NCBI GenBank assembly: GCA_023653785.1
Contig: JAMKCH010084979.1
Coordinates: forward strand, 62,001-126,000
Length of the DNA stretch: 64,000 nt
Direction of reading: 5' to 3'
Origin: Ophioderma brevispina
Taxonomy: Eukaryota > Echinodermata > Ophiuroidea > Amphilepidida > Ophiodermatidae
Shown here: in pieces, positions 32,330 to 44,830 of the stretch
Layout of the letters: each line of letters starts with the position of its first letter
Numbering within the stretch: the first letter of the stretch is position 1
The notes under the pieces: model-generated
What the model was told of the DNA's origin: nothing
Database searches by the model: none
What the model saw: only the letters and a program-made list of their open reading frames with translations
Position numbers and translations under genes: made by a program

Positions 32330-32910
32330 TGATTCAATATTATACACCACATCACGTAAAGAACATTTTTGGCCTTCTAAGTGGTTCACAATATGTGCTG
32401 CCGCCTTAAAGGAGAAACCCGTACAACGAATAATAGTATACAATATACTCGGTGTTAAAATAAATTATTGACCACATATCGAGTGGTTTCAGTAAGAAAA
32501 AATATATAACCAAACAATTAATTAAAACCATTAGTCTGACCATGTGCTATTTAAAATCGCGCTAGTGTATAACGTGTTCTGCGATACGGTCGGAACGTTT
32601 GCGTCACACATGCAATAGTAAATACACATATGAAAGAGTGCATGTGTTGAAGGGTATGAAGCTACTGTGCGTCGGTATATCGCAAAACACGTATACATAT
32701 CCCATATTATACACTAGCGCGAATTTCAAATAGAGCAGTCAGACAAAATGTTTTTATTATTTTTATGGGTAGTATATTCCGTTTTCCATGAAACCACTCG
32801 ATATGTGTTCAATAATATTTTATAGCGTATATTGCAAAAGGTTATTCTTAGTACGGTTCTCCTTAAGTAAGAACCAAGTAGTACTACTAATAATGGTATT
32901 GAATGGACCA
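32330..32910. mobile_element. Fold-back element with arms of about 230-280 bp
   Basis: CACATATCGAGTGGTTTCA at about 32473-32491 pairs with TGAAACCACTCGATATGTG at about 32788-32807. Outward, homology continues through ATTATTGA, CAATATAC and CCTTAAAGGAGAAACCCGTAC against the complementary side to about 32900. Inward, GTCTGACcatgtgctattt and cgcgctagtgtataa pair with ttatacactagcgcg and agcagtcagac. The whole structure is an imperfect palindrome of about 580 bp with no coding function seen. Confidence 0.7.
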
Positions 32911-33869
32911 ATGATTAAACCATTTCACTGGAGTTTCTGGATGACTGTATGGGGACTGTACCTAATTTTGCTGATTTAAAGGTACCCCACCGATTACAAA
33001 CATATAATTTTCTGGTCTGAATATGAAGGCCTCACCAAATACTTTAATCCAAAAAAGTTTATGCTTGAATCAGAACATACCATTTAAAGTGAGCGGAAAT
33101 TGTGATTTACAAAACGATCAGTACATGTAAAACTATTTCTGTTACGTAAACAAAAACAACAATTTGGCCTGGCATAATAAGGGAAAGAAGTCCGTCAACA
33201 ATTTTGCCAGATGAGAGAGAAAATATAAGGTTTTAATGGTATCAAAATCCCAGATTGATGGTTGTGTGAAAGGTCCCCGGGGTCTGGATGAGAATCGGGG
33301 TTAGGCTCTTAAGTAGCGAACGTGATGAGAAGATCTGTTTTCAGCTGTGTTAAGAAAGCATTGATTTTATTTTTTAAATGTATTGTTTATAAAAATGATC
33401 AATGTACATTGACAAGAATTAAATGATGGCCAAAGTGCAGCTAAAGTCTGCTGGATATTTAAATTTTAAGTTCAGGTATATCATGCTCCTGGTAACAGGT
33501 AACTGATTCAACTTTTTACTTTTTTAGGTGAACTATTGAACTAAACCAAGTACATAATGCTATTCTCTTAATGAATAGAAGGAGCTATTTCTATTGAAAT
33601 GCTGTAATAACCCATGTTGCAAGATTTCACTCAAATCTTCCAATGAGGGAGTGGTGTATAGAGTTGACCATATGGGCATTAAGTTGGAATAATATTCCCC
33701 CTAAAGAAGATAGGATTTAACTGGAATCTTCCAAAGGGAAGTGTGGTTTCAAGTGAAGTTACTCAATGGTTATTTTATCCTGTTGAAAATGACAGTAAAA
33801 GTATGGACTCCGATACAATTGAAATATTCCATATATCCCTTTTATCTAGCGGCTTTCTTTGCAGCCGAG
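32911..33869. other. Intergenic DNA, no gene recognised
   Basis: I see no exon, repeat boundary or structured element in this stretch. Confidence 0.4.
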
Positions 33870-34257
33870 ATGCTGTTCACCAGCTAGCGCCAAAAAATGT
33901 CCGTCAGCATTAGTTGGGGATGTCAGATTTGCATCGTGCTGGATGTCTCGAAGCAATCACGTCAATGTAGTAAAGGGGCGACGACCCCTGTTGGGACATG
34001 GTAACCTCAAACATGTGATGTGTTGAGGACTACTTGATCAATCGGCACAATGATAGTGACCGGCAATGAGCTTTTGTGTTGGGCAACAGAGGATGAAATT
34101 AGAGGGATATATCTGTGTTTTGGTCATGGGCTCACGCCAGGGATATGTTTTATACTCGCATAAGAAGCTTGGTTTGAGGTGTCATCCCAGTCTATCCTGT
34201 AGCACTTCATTCATGGTCCAGGTCTCAGAGCCATATAGGATATATATTACCTTATGA
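33870..34257 (-). pseudogene. Remnant of a non-LTR (LINE) retrotransposon reverse transcriptase
   Basis: On the minus strand, 34257 downward to about 34190 reads VIYILYGSETWTMNEVLQDR. The motif LLYGSETWT is a conserved segment near the C-terminal side of LINE reverse transcriptases in several clades. The frame is broken soon afterwards by stops, and the following sequence to about 33870 is only faintly protein-like. It is a short, inactive fragment; the clade cannot be decided. Confidence 0.6.
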
Positions 34258-34358
34258 AGCATACAGTTATGCTAATTAGTGTATGGATCCCTATTATGTG
34301 TAAGTTGTGTGGGGGTGAAGTTGGTTGTAATCCCACTAATTAGCATAACTATATGCTT
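34257..34358. repeat. Inverted repeat with TAATTAG cores
   Basis: AAGCATACAGTTATGCTAAT followed by TAGTG (34257-34281) is complementary to CACTAATTAGCATAACTATATGC (about 34333-34356). The arms are about 25 bp with a loop of about 50 nt. The cores contain TAATTA, the homeodomain-type sequence, though this is common by chance in AT-rich DNA. It directly abuts the LINE remnant. Confidence 0.6.
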
Positions 34359-35872
34359 TATGGAACAAATTTCCAGGAAATTTCAATGTACGGAATCCTT
34401 AATATTTTACGGACATTTTGAAATTGACATCCCCTGTGTTGAAGACTACCTAAATCTACAGTAGTAGTGAATTATCAATGGATAAGCCCAATGTTTCAAA
34501 AGCTTTTTAACCGACAGAAATGTGCATGTAATGATTTTCTCATGCTTTTACAAGCTTTCTTAAGTAATGGGGATGAATTGCTGGGTTAGTGCAAGGTTGT
34601 ATGTGTGTAATAGCTGCCATTTTGTTGGCTGGAGATGCCATACCATTAATATTACAAAAGTGTCAATTTATATGAGATGGTTTCGCGAATGTGAGTAGTC
34701 TCACTCAAGAAACAATTTTGAGACCCCGGTTACAGGTCAGAGAAGTTGGGAAATTTTGTGAGTCATGGAACTTACAAAAGTGGCGAGAGGAGAAAAAAGT
34801 GTAAACAAGGACAAAATATTGCTAAGATTGTTGGAGAGAAAATGTTCAACACCAGGTGACTGTAAAGGGTGGTCTAAAAGACAGTTTTCAACTACAACTG
34901 TCAAACTTTAGTCGGGGAAAGCACCAGGGAGTTGGAAAAGATGAGAATCGGATGGTCACTGGCAAGCATGTAGTATATACTTCATAGTTTTAGCACTCTA
35001 GATTATTAACAAAAGACAGGGCTTGTACTGCAACAAACGTAATGTCTACGTGTTTCCTATCAGGTTCAAGACATTGTAGTTAGGGTGGCAGCCTCATCAA
35101 ATTGGACATGAGCTATTTTGTAAACATGTGTTTGATAGTGCTTAGTCTTATCATGTCATATCACATGCGATATTTGGAGAGAAAAGGCAAATTTCAGCTG
35201 ATCCTGCTCGACTTTGAATCTAATTAGTATGAAATCGTTATGTGTTACATTGCTTGGGCCTATTATATGTCATATAGGTCATTTAAAGGGATTGATGCAA
35301 TTTCAGCTGACTCGTTTACTAGGTGTCATGTGATTTCATTGATACATTGAACAAACACGATTAACATCTAGGCTGAGCATTTCTTAAACATGGAATAACA
35401 TAGACGATTTACCAAGAGATTCTTATTCTCCTTATTTTCCCATTTTGTCCAATCACTATCAGCTGTCCATTGCTCAATGTTTTGTATCTTTATTAAATTT
35501 GCTGTATGTTCCTTGTTCGTGTAGTTTCTTATATGAAACATTAATACTCAAAATATTTTAACATCCCGACACACACAGAAACCACTCGTTTCGCAAATGC
35601 TACAAGATGAAATTGAAAATAATAACCACTGTTGAAACAAAATCAAGGTACACCCATCCTAGCATGTGCGACAGGCAAGATGGCGTTTGAATTAGGAAGT
35701 GTTACCTGAGTGAGCTCAGTAGCTATGGTGCTCCCTTAACTTACAGTGATAATAAACATTGAATAGAAATACAGAGACATCTTGGTAATTGGACAGCTGA
35801 TACATTTAAACAATATGTTGATTAAAATAAGGAGTGTAATATCCTTTTAAGAAATCAGTAGGTTTAAGGTAG
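34359..35872. other. Intergenic DNA, no gene recognised
   Basis: I find no supported coding or structural element here. Confidence 0.4.
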
Positions 35873-36178
35873 GTTCATTACTGCCACTGCACTGCTTTGC
35901 TGTGCAGTAAATTTACTGCTAATTTGTCAGTCGATGCACTCCAATCGATTTACTGAGGTCAATCCGGTCACTGCAGGTCACGGGTTGCTAGGATGTGGCA
36001 GTAAACTTGCGAAGGATTGCAGGAAAAATTGGGTACTGTACCTGACTGCACCCCACTGCATCTGGCTGCATCGCCAGTTAAAATAATTTAACTGGTTTCG
36101 GACTGATTGCGTTGCAAGACGGCAAGTGATTACAGTAGCGCGATTTGGTAGGCTGAATTGCATGAGGACTAATCCTTA
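35873..36178. mobile_element. Harbinger-like MITE, copy 1 (degenerate)
   Basis: It begins TTAAGGTAGGTTCATTACTG and ends GGACTAATCCTTAA, and the interior shares CAGGTCACGGGTTGCTAGG, TGACTGCACCCCACTGCATC and TGCATCGCCAGTtAAAATAA with the copies at 59.1-60.4 and 63.1 kb. GTGCAGT/ACTGCA motifs dominate both halves, making it partly self-complementary. There is no coding capacity. Confidence 0.7.
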
Positions 36179-39100
36179 AAAATAGTGGCTATCACCGAAG
36201 TAAAATGAAACTTTGAAATTTACGATGCTTTGTAACAGGTCACAACATGTAAGCGATACAATTTTTTAATAGTTGATATGTTGAGATCACATCTTTTAAG
36301 TGTCATTGGGTAAAAAGTCTTACAAAATGGTTTCATGAAGCAACTATAGGCAAATAAATGGCAGTAGATGGATCATTAGCGAGGTTCAGATGGATGCAGT
36401 GGATGGATCATAGCGAGGTTGCATCGGCGATTGTGTACTGTACGCAAAATGTTAAATTGTTTTTTCAATCAATCCATGAACAAAGAATTGCACATTTACA
36501 AGCACAGGTCTCACAATGATAGGGCTGGCCAGTGCCTGGATTAACAGTGGCCATGTCACTGGATGTAGAGAACACTGTGTGCCAGTTGCTAAATGATTGA
36601 AGTGGACCCTTACCATGGATGTTATTGTAAAAACTCTGATGATTGTATGTAGTTATTAGCGTGGTGATCCACCCCAACTACCAGTCCATCTGTTTGCCTC
36701 TAGTCAACCAGGTATAAATGTAAATCATGCATCTGATTGGTGTACAAATATATTGAATTGGCAGATCTCTTAAAAATGGTTTCAGAAAAAAAATTTGAAC
36801 AAATTTTGAGCTTTGTCGTTAATGCTCTATTCACATTTACTTGTTTGTAAAGGTAATTACCATAAGTTATGCAATGGATGTTTTAAGATGTATTTAATAG
36901 ATCCTTACATTGTCGATGACCAGATTGTGGCATATTTTGCTGATTTACCTGGATATTGCATGACACCTATTATTTTTAAATTGGAATCAAATCAAATACT
37001 TTCTTGTTTGTAAAATGATATGAATATATTGTGCAAACCAAACTTGTTCAAAAATAAATACCGGGGTTGATTAACATAATAGTATACTCAGGGAGTCCTG
37101 TTACATGGGCATTGAGTGGGGGACTTAGCGTATGGAAGTCCATGTGTTGTAAAAATCATTAAAATGAGTTTAACTCCTATTCCAAAGAACTTCAATTTAA
37201 AATCAGTGGACTTCAAGCAAGGTCGTAAATGCAATGCTGCCATGTGAATATCTGTGTGCTGCCATGTATATTATGATGATTTATCTACCAACGAAGGGAG
37301 AGAGCAAAGGATAGCCTGCAAGGGTATATTTCAGATCTGGTCAGTGAGCGCGTATTCAGCGCGTAATACACATATATTAAGGTCGGTGACAGCGTATCGA
37401 TGATCATTGACGAAAGGGTGTTGTTTTCGTTTACGCGTTGGGCACGAACATTTGGTGTTATAATTCTTTACTTTTTGAAAAAAATAAGGTTTTCATAAAG
37501 AAAACAGGACACATGTATAAATTAATTATTTAGAATGACTTAGGGGGTATGAAATCGTTATAGGGTCCATGCGCTAGCCACAGACGGATTCAGCCTTCGG
37601 TTTCACCCGGCATGGGGCGCGCGATATATCCCGTATAGAGCGGACGCGACCCGATAAAACTAATTCTTTGAGTCAGTGGCTATTGAAATGGTTCTTCAGG
37701 CGACGTGTAGGCAAACTATTTCAAGAGCTAATGACCAAGACAGGTATACCTAGTAGGTTTGATAATTCTGACAAATGGCAGCTTATTGCATTGTGACCAT
37801 TTTGCATTCACAAGACAAAATAGTGTAGAGAGAGAGAGAGCTGAGTTTGGAAACTACGAGATGCTATCCTATAGGGAGGCCTGTGTGGGGATGAACGGAA
37901 ATTTTCAAATGAAGTCAATTTAGTGAGTGGCTAAAGAGACACTATTTTTTGCAGGATGTTGAGAATCATCCGACTGCACACTCTAGAAGCTAACATTTAT
38001 GGATTGATACCTTAACAGATCCCAGACTTGTCTAAGAAGTCCAGATGCAAGCAATTCACAACAACACACCATACACATTTGTGTCAACTTTTTTAAAGAT
38101 TGCTGAACTTTTGAAAATAAGGTGGACAAATTGAAAAAAGTAATAAAATGAAGAGAGGTCTCCCTTTTAGAATAGGATCCAGTAGTACTTCCCAACTTGA
38201 ATCTCTCTTCTCTTCATAGTTTTGTTAATTGGTTTTTTTCCAAAATTTGGAGTAAGAACCTTGTAAAACAGGACTTATTAATATAGACAATACAGGGCAA
38301 AAGTAGCCCTGTTTGATCTTGTTCATACATGTTGCTACAGATGTTAATGGCAACCTGATTTTGAGAGGGGCTTCGGGATTGGTGTGCATGGGATTGCTAG
38401 CATCGGTAGGTTTGGAAGATAATTGAAAAGATGCATCATTACTACCAATCTTGATTCATCCTTGATACCTAATTTGTTCTCAGGTTAAGTGACAAGCTTT
38501 TAGATGTAATTAAATCCGGGGGTCCTGTTTCCCTAACCTCATTGAGTAACATAAAATCATCATAGTGGAACATAAAAACCCTATTGCACATCTGTGACGG
38601 ATCACATAAGGGTTTAGATTTATTTGTTGCATGAAAGCGTTGCATCAATTTGTCACTTATTCATATGTGACCCACAGATGGCTTGAGTTTCAAATTGATG
38701 TCGCTCATTAACAAACCAAAAACTAAACTTCCCTAGTGTGTCCATTTTAGGGGCAGATGTTGGACAGCACTAGCCTCTTACCAACATGCATTCTAATCAA
38801 TCTGTATTATGTATTTGAAGTGCAAATGATGTTTCAAAAGGCTAGTACCAGCTAAGGTCTGCCCATGACTCACCATTTTTCATAATGCAAGGTTTCAGAT
38901 TTGATCCGGTGACTTTTCTTTCAGACTAATTGTGAGGAGAGGAAAGGGATGCTAACCCTTTGCTTGCTCGGTGAGGCAAATGATGTCCTCAACTTACTGT
39001 CATGCATTTTATGGTATGGTATCCACAATATTGACTGATCACATGACTCTTTGTAGGTTTTTAACGGAGAATTGATATTCACCAGAACATAAAAAAAAAC

Positions 39101-39747
39101 AGTTCTGAATCTGAAATTAAGGTGGATTCTTAACTTGATATGCAAGGAGGGCCATATTATTTTTATGAGAGACCATTTCTGGATGTAGGGGTCCTTGTTC
39201 AACCCCAAATTTCAAGCTTCTGATGGTATCTTACTCTGTACAGTATCGTCTTTCAATTTTACCTAGCGTAAATTTGGCTTTGGGATATTTTGGATTGAAA
39301 AATTTGTTTTTCACATATTTTTTTTGCCAAAAAGTAGCAATAAATAAAATGTTTTTGCAAAAGGTGTTAAATCACAGCAATATGATGTTTTACTTTTTAC
39401 TCCATTTATATTTAAAGTTGCCAGCTATTTTAATCATTGTCCATTTTGGTAAAATGAGGAAAAATAATGAAAAATACATTTTCATTTACAATATCTCAAA
39501 CCAAGTTCAAATTTAGGAATTGCTAGCTGGGTATAAATAAAAGAACTCGGATGTACCAATAACAATTGACATCATGGCATCTCAGGACTTTTTGGGTTTG
39601 AATAAACTCTTTGGTCCACATGGCATCCCCAGGCTGTTTCCAATTATTAACATAAGCTAAACTGATGTATAGTAAAGAGGTAATCATCTTTAGATCCTGT
39701 CCAACAGCACCAATGTTGAAATACTTCAGCTCAATCTATACTTTCAT
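36179..39747. other. Intergenic DNA, no gene recognised
   Basis: A short direct repeat (atggatcattagcgaggtt, twice) is at 36368-36420, and a brief AG run is near 37830. A CpG-richer patch occurs around 37560-37660. No exon is evident. Confidence 0.4.
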
Positions 39748-39916
39748 CCGGCCTGAACTAAAGGAGTGACGTCATTGCTTTCAACGTAGTCTTGACCGTA
39801 GGCGAATCGCAGTAAGCTACAGCTTAAATCGCGAGCGTACAAAGTCTGCGCGCGCGATACGCGTGCACAATAGCTTCGCGAAAGCTATGACACCTCCTTA
39901 TAATAGTTCAGGCCGG
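39748..39916. mobile_element. CpG-rich MITE, 169 bp
   Basis: The ends CCGGCCTGAACTAAAGGAG and CTCCTTATAATAGTTCAGGCCGG are inverted repeats of about 19 bp interrupted by a small indel. The interior is CpG-rich (gcgcgcgcgatacgcg) in contrast to the AT-rich surroundings. There is no open frame of interest. Confidence 0.7.
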
Positions 39917-42029
39917 CGATGTATAAAGCATTCACAGAACTTAATCAGTTTTTCCTTATCGAGCTATCACAAAGCTTGGTGTTGGAAGTGCTACTATGTA
40001 GTAAGTGTTCAAATGGTAGTCTGTTGTGTTTACATTACAGGTGTACTGCACATGGTTTTTCCCTTTCTCCCTAGAGAGGCTTCGTACATGCACTAGGAGC
40101 CAATAGTCTCCAGTCCCATGACAACTGTTCAGTACTTTCCATTCACCAGTGTATATTAAAAATACACCCTCCTGTTTATTGGTATTATAATATGATACAC
40201 CCGGGTACACAAGGTTCATTTCTTAGTAATACATGTAGCATGAATCAACACATTTGAACTGTGTCCCTTGGTGGGTGGAGCATATTGTAGCACTATATTG
40301 TGTGTGTATACCTGTGGAAAAATATCAAGCTAGCTTTGGAGCTTGAATTTGGATACAGGGATACATTCACGAGTTTGAGTACCTCCTACTCTTTAATTGA
40401 GGAGAATGCATGTTCAAATGTTCAGTTTGGTGCTAATATGGTTTTGAGGTTTTTTTCCAGCAGTATAGTGCCAGCACTCTAAGAATTGAAAAAAAGAGAA
40501 CTACAATAACATTGAGGCCCCTTAAAAAATAAAAAATGTCAAGTTTCCACCTTGTAAGTGCAGTTATTTAACGGGGATGTTTAACTTGTTGGAGGTCATG
40601 GATTCCATGAAGGGAGTATGTTAATGTGGTTTGCCAGATGATCTATTCAGAAGCCTTTATTATTTTAATGCAATATCCCTCCCTATGTTGTGGCGTTCTG
40701 TGTATGTTCACTATTCACAGGTCTAATAATTGGTTCTAATCTTGTCAGTGAAATCTGTATATATAGAGGAAACATGAAAAATTTGAAATGAACCAGTTTC
40801 TCCATTATCACATTTTCTCTCACTGAAGAACGGTGATATAACCTAAAACTATTTTGTTAGGAAGCACTTGATCAATCGGTTGTCTTGCATTCCAGAGATA
40901 TTCACCTTGAAACTAAAATGTATGTTTTTGTCATCTTAAGTAAGTCACGTGCATCAATTACGAGGTTTAATTCTGATGCAGTATAGATAATGTGACTGTG
41001 ATGTCAATGTTTAGCAGGACGGGGTGCCTCTGTTTGTTCACAACTGGTAAAATAGTTCATTGGTAGTTTTGTACTGTGGCAGACTCCCTAAAAATTCTGA
41101 TTGTGCCCTTCCACATTTTGTTCTTTGGTTTTGCTTGAAAGAGTATTAAAAAATCCACAATTCGTATGTGGTGTGTGTTAATTTTCTGGTGTGTTTCGGT
41201 TAATAAATTTTACAATGGTGCATTCATGGACACACTTAAGAGCTACCAAATGTGGGTCCGGAGGTGCCCATAGACTCCATTCATGGTAGGGTTAAGGTCC
41301 ATAGCCAAGGTCACATTTCATGTGATATATCCAAACAAAAGCAGCAACACTATTCTTCAAGAACCCCCCCCGTTGTCCTGAACCACCATGCTATCCCAGA
41401 TGTAAACATTTCACATCTTTAGAAATAACCATGTCCTGAAGGCATCAGTAGAATGTTACTTCACAGGTATTGCTCTGAGTCATGTTATATTGTGCAGGTT
41501 ACTAACATTAGGATAAATGTTCATAAAAAAAACCAGGGCTATGTTCTGTTACTTCATGTCACTTTATTAATAAGCTTTGCTTCAGGCTTATATACTCTTT
41601 CTGAAGCAAAAATGTATACAAGGTTGTGTGTGTGCACGTGTGCCTGCAGGCCACTTCTCCTCATCCTTTTGTTGCTTTTAATCATCTGATGCAATGGACC
41701 AAAAGATCCAGCAAAAAGATTTCATCCATTGCCGATGTGCTGATCTACAGGTGTTTGGGAATGTGTACAGTTGAGCTGACGCTGTATGAAAGGCTTCGGT
41801 AAAACTATTTGAAGTCAATCCCAGTACACTCATGTTTTGTAGCTTATCATAGTTTTCCCGGCTTAGAACAAATTCCTGACACCCTCCTATTCCACCTTCA
41901 GGGGACTGTCATTAAGTCTTGCCCCTGATTACCTTTTATGAAAAAAGTGCAGTCTACGGTAGTATTATCCTTTAAGTCTGCATCTGCAATGAATTTCAGA
42001 GGAAAAGATTCTTTTTTAGTGAAAATCTC
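39917..42029. other. Intergenic DNA, no gene recognised
   Basis: I find only AT-rich sequence with short frames. The left boundary of the tandem duplication begins near 42030. Confidence 0.4.
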
Positions 42030-42670
42030 AGAAGCGACTCTTACTTTATTTGCACAGACTTACAGACATTTGTAGTGTTTTAGTAAATATCTCTGGAGTA
42101 GGTAAAGCAGTGTAAGTGCATTTTACGTAGAAAAAATGTACCAAGCAAGATGCCAATAACGAGTACTATTTTTATGCGAAAAATGATACTCCAAATAGGA
42201 GAAAACTATGTTTTATGTAATAGTTTGACTTTTTGTAAACTCCTGTACATGAAACAAATCATGGTCTTCATTTCAAGTTGACTGATTTGCTAAGTCTGAA
42301 TTCTTATTAAGGCTTGTTATTGGATACATGCAGCCATCAACTGCATACATGGTATATTGAATACATCATAATAAAACCAAGCAGTGCCATCTCACGGGCT
42401 CATGCACTTTGACAAGGCTTGTTTATTGTGCAATTATTAGATAACCCAGTCGTCATAAAAAATAAGGCCCCATAAGTTTCTCAGTGACTTTCTTTGCCCA
42501 AAAAAACTCACTATGCATTTTCTTTCAGTAAAAAGGTCTACGCATTATGTGTGATTCTGTGTTTTTGCAAATTTAGGCCACTTTTTTCTGCTTTGCAGCC
42601 AAAAATTGGGTAGGTAGGGTCATCCTGAGGAGAAACATTTTGGGGCACTGTGGCAGGTAGCAGTTAATTA

Positions 42671-42786
42671 AGTCCCAGGATGCAAATGAGGTTTTTGAAT
42701 AGGATATCGCTCTACAGCATATCACACATGCATATCCGCACAGCAGTTGTTCGGAATAAACCTCATTTGCATCAATGGGACTTCTT
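42671..42786. repeat. Inverted repeat with octamer-like ATGCAAAT cores
   Basis: AAGTCCCAGGATGCAAATGA followed by GGTTT pairs with AAACCTCATTTGCATCAATG followed by GGACTT. The same structure is present, with indels, in copy B near 46732-46853. The cores contain ATGCAAAT, the POU-factor octamer, in both arms. Confidence 0.65.
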
Positions 42787-44035
42787 TATGAAATGAACTT
42801 TGCTGTGCATACTCCACGGTCTGCCAGCCATGGACTAGTAGATAAGAGGACCAACAACCACGAGTTCCAAAAAGACCCTATCACATTGTATTAAATCCCC
42901 ACCTGATCCCATTTAGGCTTAAGGTAAATGCGATAATCATCCTCCCAGCAGGCAGGGCTGACTGGCATCTATCTTCGGGGCATACTAGGAAAGTTCAGCC
43001 CGCCTCAAAATTTGAATGATGTAATTGCAATATTGGAAAGAGGAAATGAAAGATCAGGAAAATTTTTCTGAAATTAATGGAAAAAATCCCAATAGCCACG
43101 CCATTTCATCATTCTAAAACGATTGCTTAAAATAAACCCTCATCTACATGAGCAATTTTGTAACCAACCACCGGAAGGGGGTACCACACCTGAATTTTCT
43201 TATGAAATCCAATTTCCTACAAATATGGTACCTACAGTATAGCTTAGTTTATTCTTTCCCATTGATATCAAAATATGTAGACACCAATGATGACGTCACT
43301 ATGACGTCATACAGGGTAATAAAGTATGAAATACTGCATATAGGAAGAAGAAACATTGATATTTGCAAATTACGGCTGAAAAATAAATTGTAACAAACAC
43401 ATTTTCCATACAATGATGACAGAGACTGGCTTATGACATAATGTTCGTTATGTTATGGACTCATTTTGGTATCAAAGAGGAGGACCTGCAATATATGTGC
43501 AACTAAAATCCATGTCTGTGACATTCCTGTGTCGTACTAGGAGTGTGGGCCCATTTCCGGTCAGAAAGGGAGGGTGGGGTAATTGCCACACCCTATCCAT
43601 CACCTTGGGATCACCCTTTACCTTTCCTATACCCGATGGGGGGGGGGCACGAAATGGAGCATGGAAGGTTCTATCACTTCGTAGGTGGTAACAGTTGTTC
43701 CTCGTCGGGAGGGGGGAAACTTTCATGATCAATATTATTCGCCACTGGTATGAACTGAACCATGCCAACACGTTGTTCAACAGGATCACAACATTGCCTG
43801 CTTATTACCTCCGTTTAATTCTTTTGTTCGTTAACTAATTTCTTACAGATACGACCCGATATTTGCCACGTAAGATTAGGTACACATGGGCTACCAAGGC
43901 CAACGATTCAGATGATATAAAAATCTCAAATTTTTTAGGTAAGTCGGGGGATGAGGATGTAGATCATGAAATACCTCTTTAAACAATGCATGTATTATTC
44001 CCATGCCATTGCAAATACCAAAAATTAGTGACAAG

Positions 44036-44360
44036 GCCCATGATCATAATTATATAATATTGGATGATGATGGTGATAACCTGAAAATATCGCCCGAGCT
44101 AGATCCAATATAAGGCGAGTCGAAGACGACGAGCCTGATATTTCTTGGCGAGGGCGATGCTTTTTGTTATCAACCGAAAAGTATTCCAATATTATTATAT
44201 TATGCAAGAGGGAAGTGATTGTTACCAAAAAATAAGTTTAAAAAAGGCTTCAAAACTATAAAACGAGATTATTTGATTTGAACAGTTGCCCAATATTTTT
44301 GGTATTGTGCAGTTGGGGCGGTCCGCGCTACTCGCACTGCAGTATTGCACACCAGGTGCA
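44036..44360. mobile_element. Insertion of about 325 bp in copy A with fold-back structure
   Basis: Copy B passes directly from aattaggcaagccatgaatc to aataattgttg, whereas copy A has about 325 extra bases here. The insert contains tatataatattgga against tccaatattattata, and ggtgataacctgaaaatatc followed by gcccgag against cgagggcgatgctttttgtt followed by atca, an imperfect hairpin. A fold-back or MITE insertion is the simplest reading. Confidence 0.55.
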
Positions 44361-44734
44361 TCAATAATTGTTAGTATTGCTTTGCAGCGCCCTTAATTTG
44401 TGAAGGGTTTGCCATCAAGTTGATAAAAATTCAGTTTCACCTGGACCTGGTTTGTTTTTTTTTCAATAACAATCAGTGCAAAATTGAATAAAAGCTAATC
44501 GCATAAAGGTCAATCCCTTTTGAAACCACTGCCTGGTTTCTTCAACTTGAAGACTTTCCAGAGTATTTTTGGGCTATGGATTCCAACCCTAACCCCCACT
44601 TGAGTGCATTGTATCAATGTTTTGAATTCATTATACGAATGCTCGAGCATGTGCTTGCCTTTATTTCCTTTCTTTTTTCTATTTGTGTGATTTTATAATT
44701 GCATTTCTTGCATGTTGTTTTTGTAGGTGGTGGT

Positions 44735-44830
44735 GTATGTAGATTTTTTGCGTATGTGTGTGTGCGTGCATGTGTGCGTGCGTGCGTGTGTGAGGTATGC
44801 ATTTGTGTGTGGATGTGTGTGTGTGGGTCA
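44735..44830. repeat. GT-rich microsatellite
   Basis: A run of (TG)n with interspersed CGTGCATGTGTGCG units lies in copy A; the matching part of copy B (about 51610-51715) is much shorter and disrupted. Confidence 0.8.
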
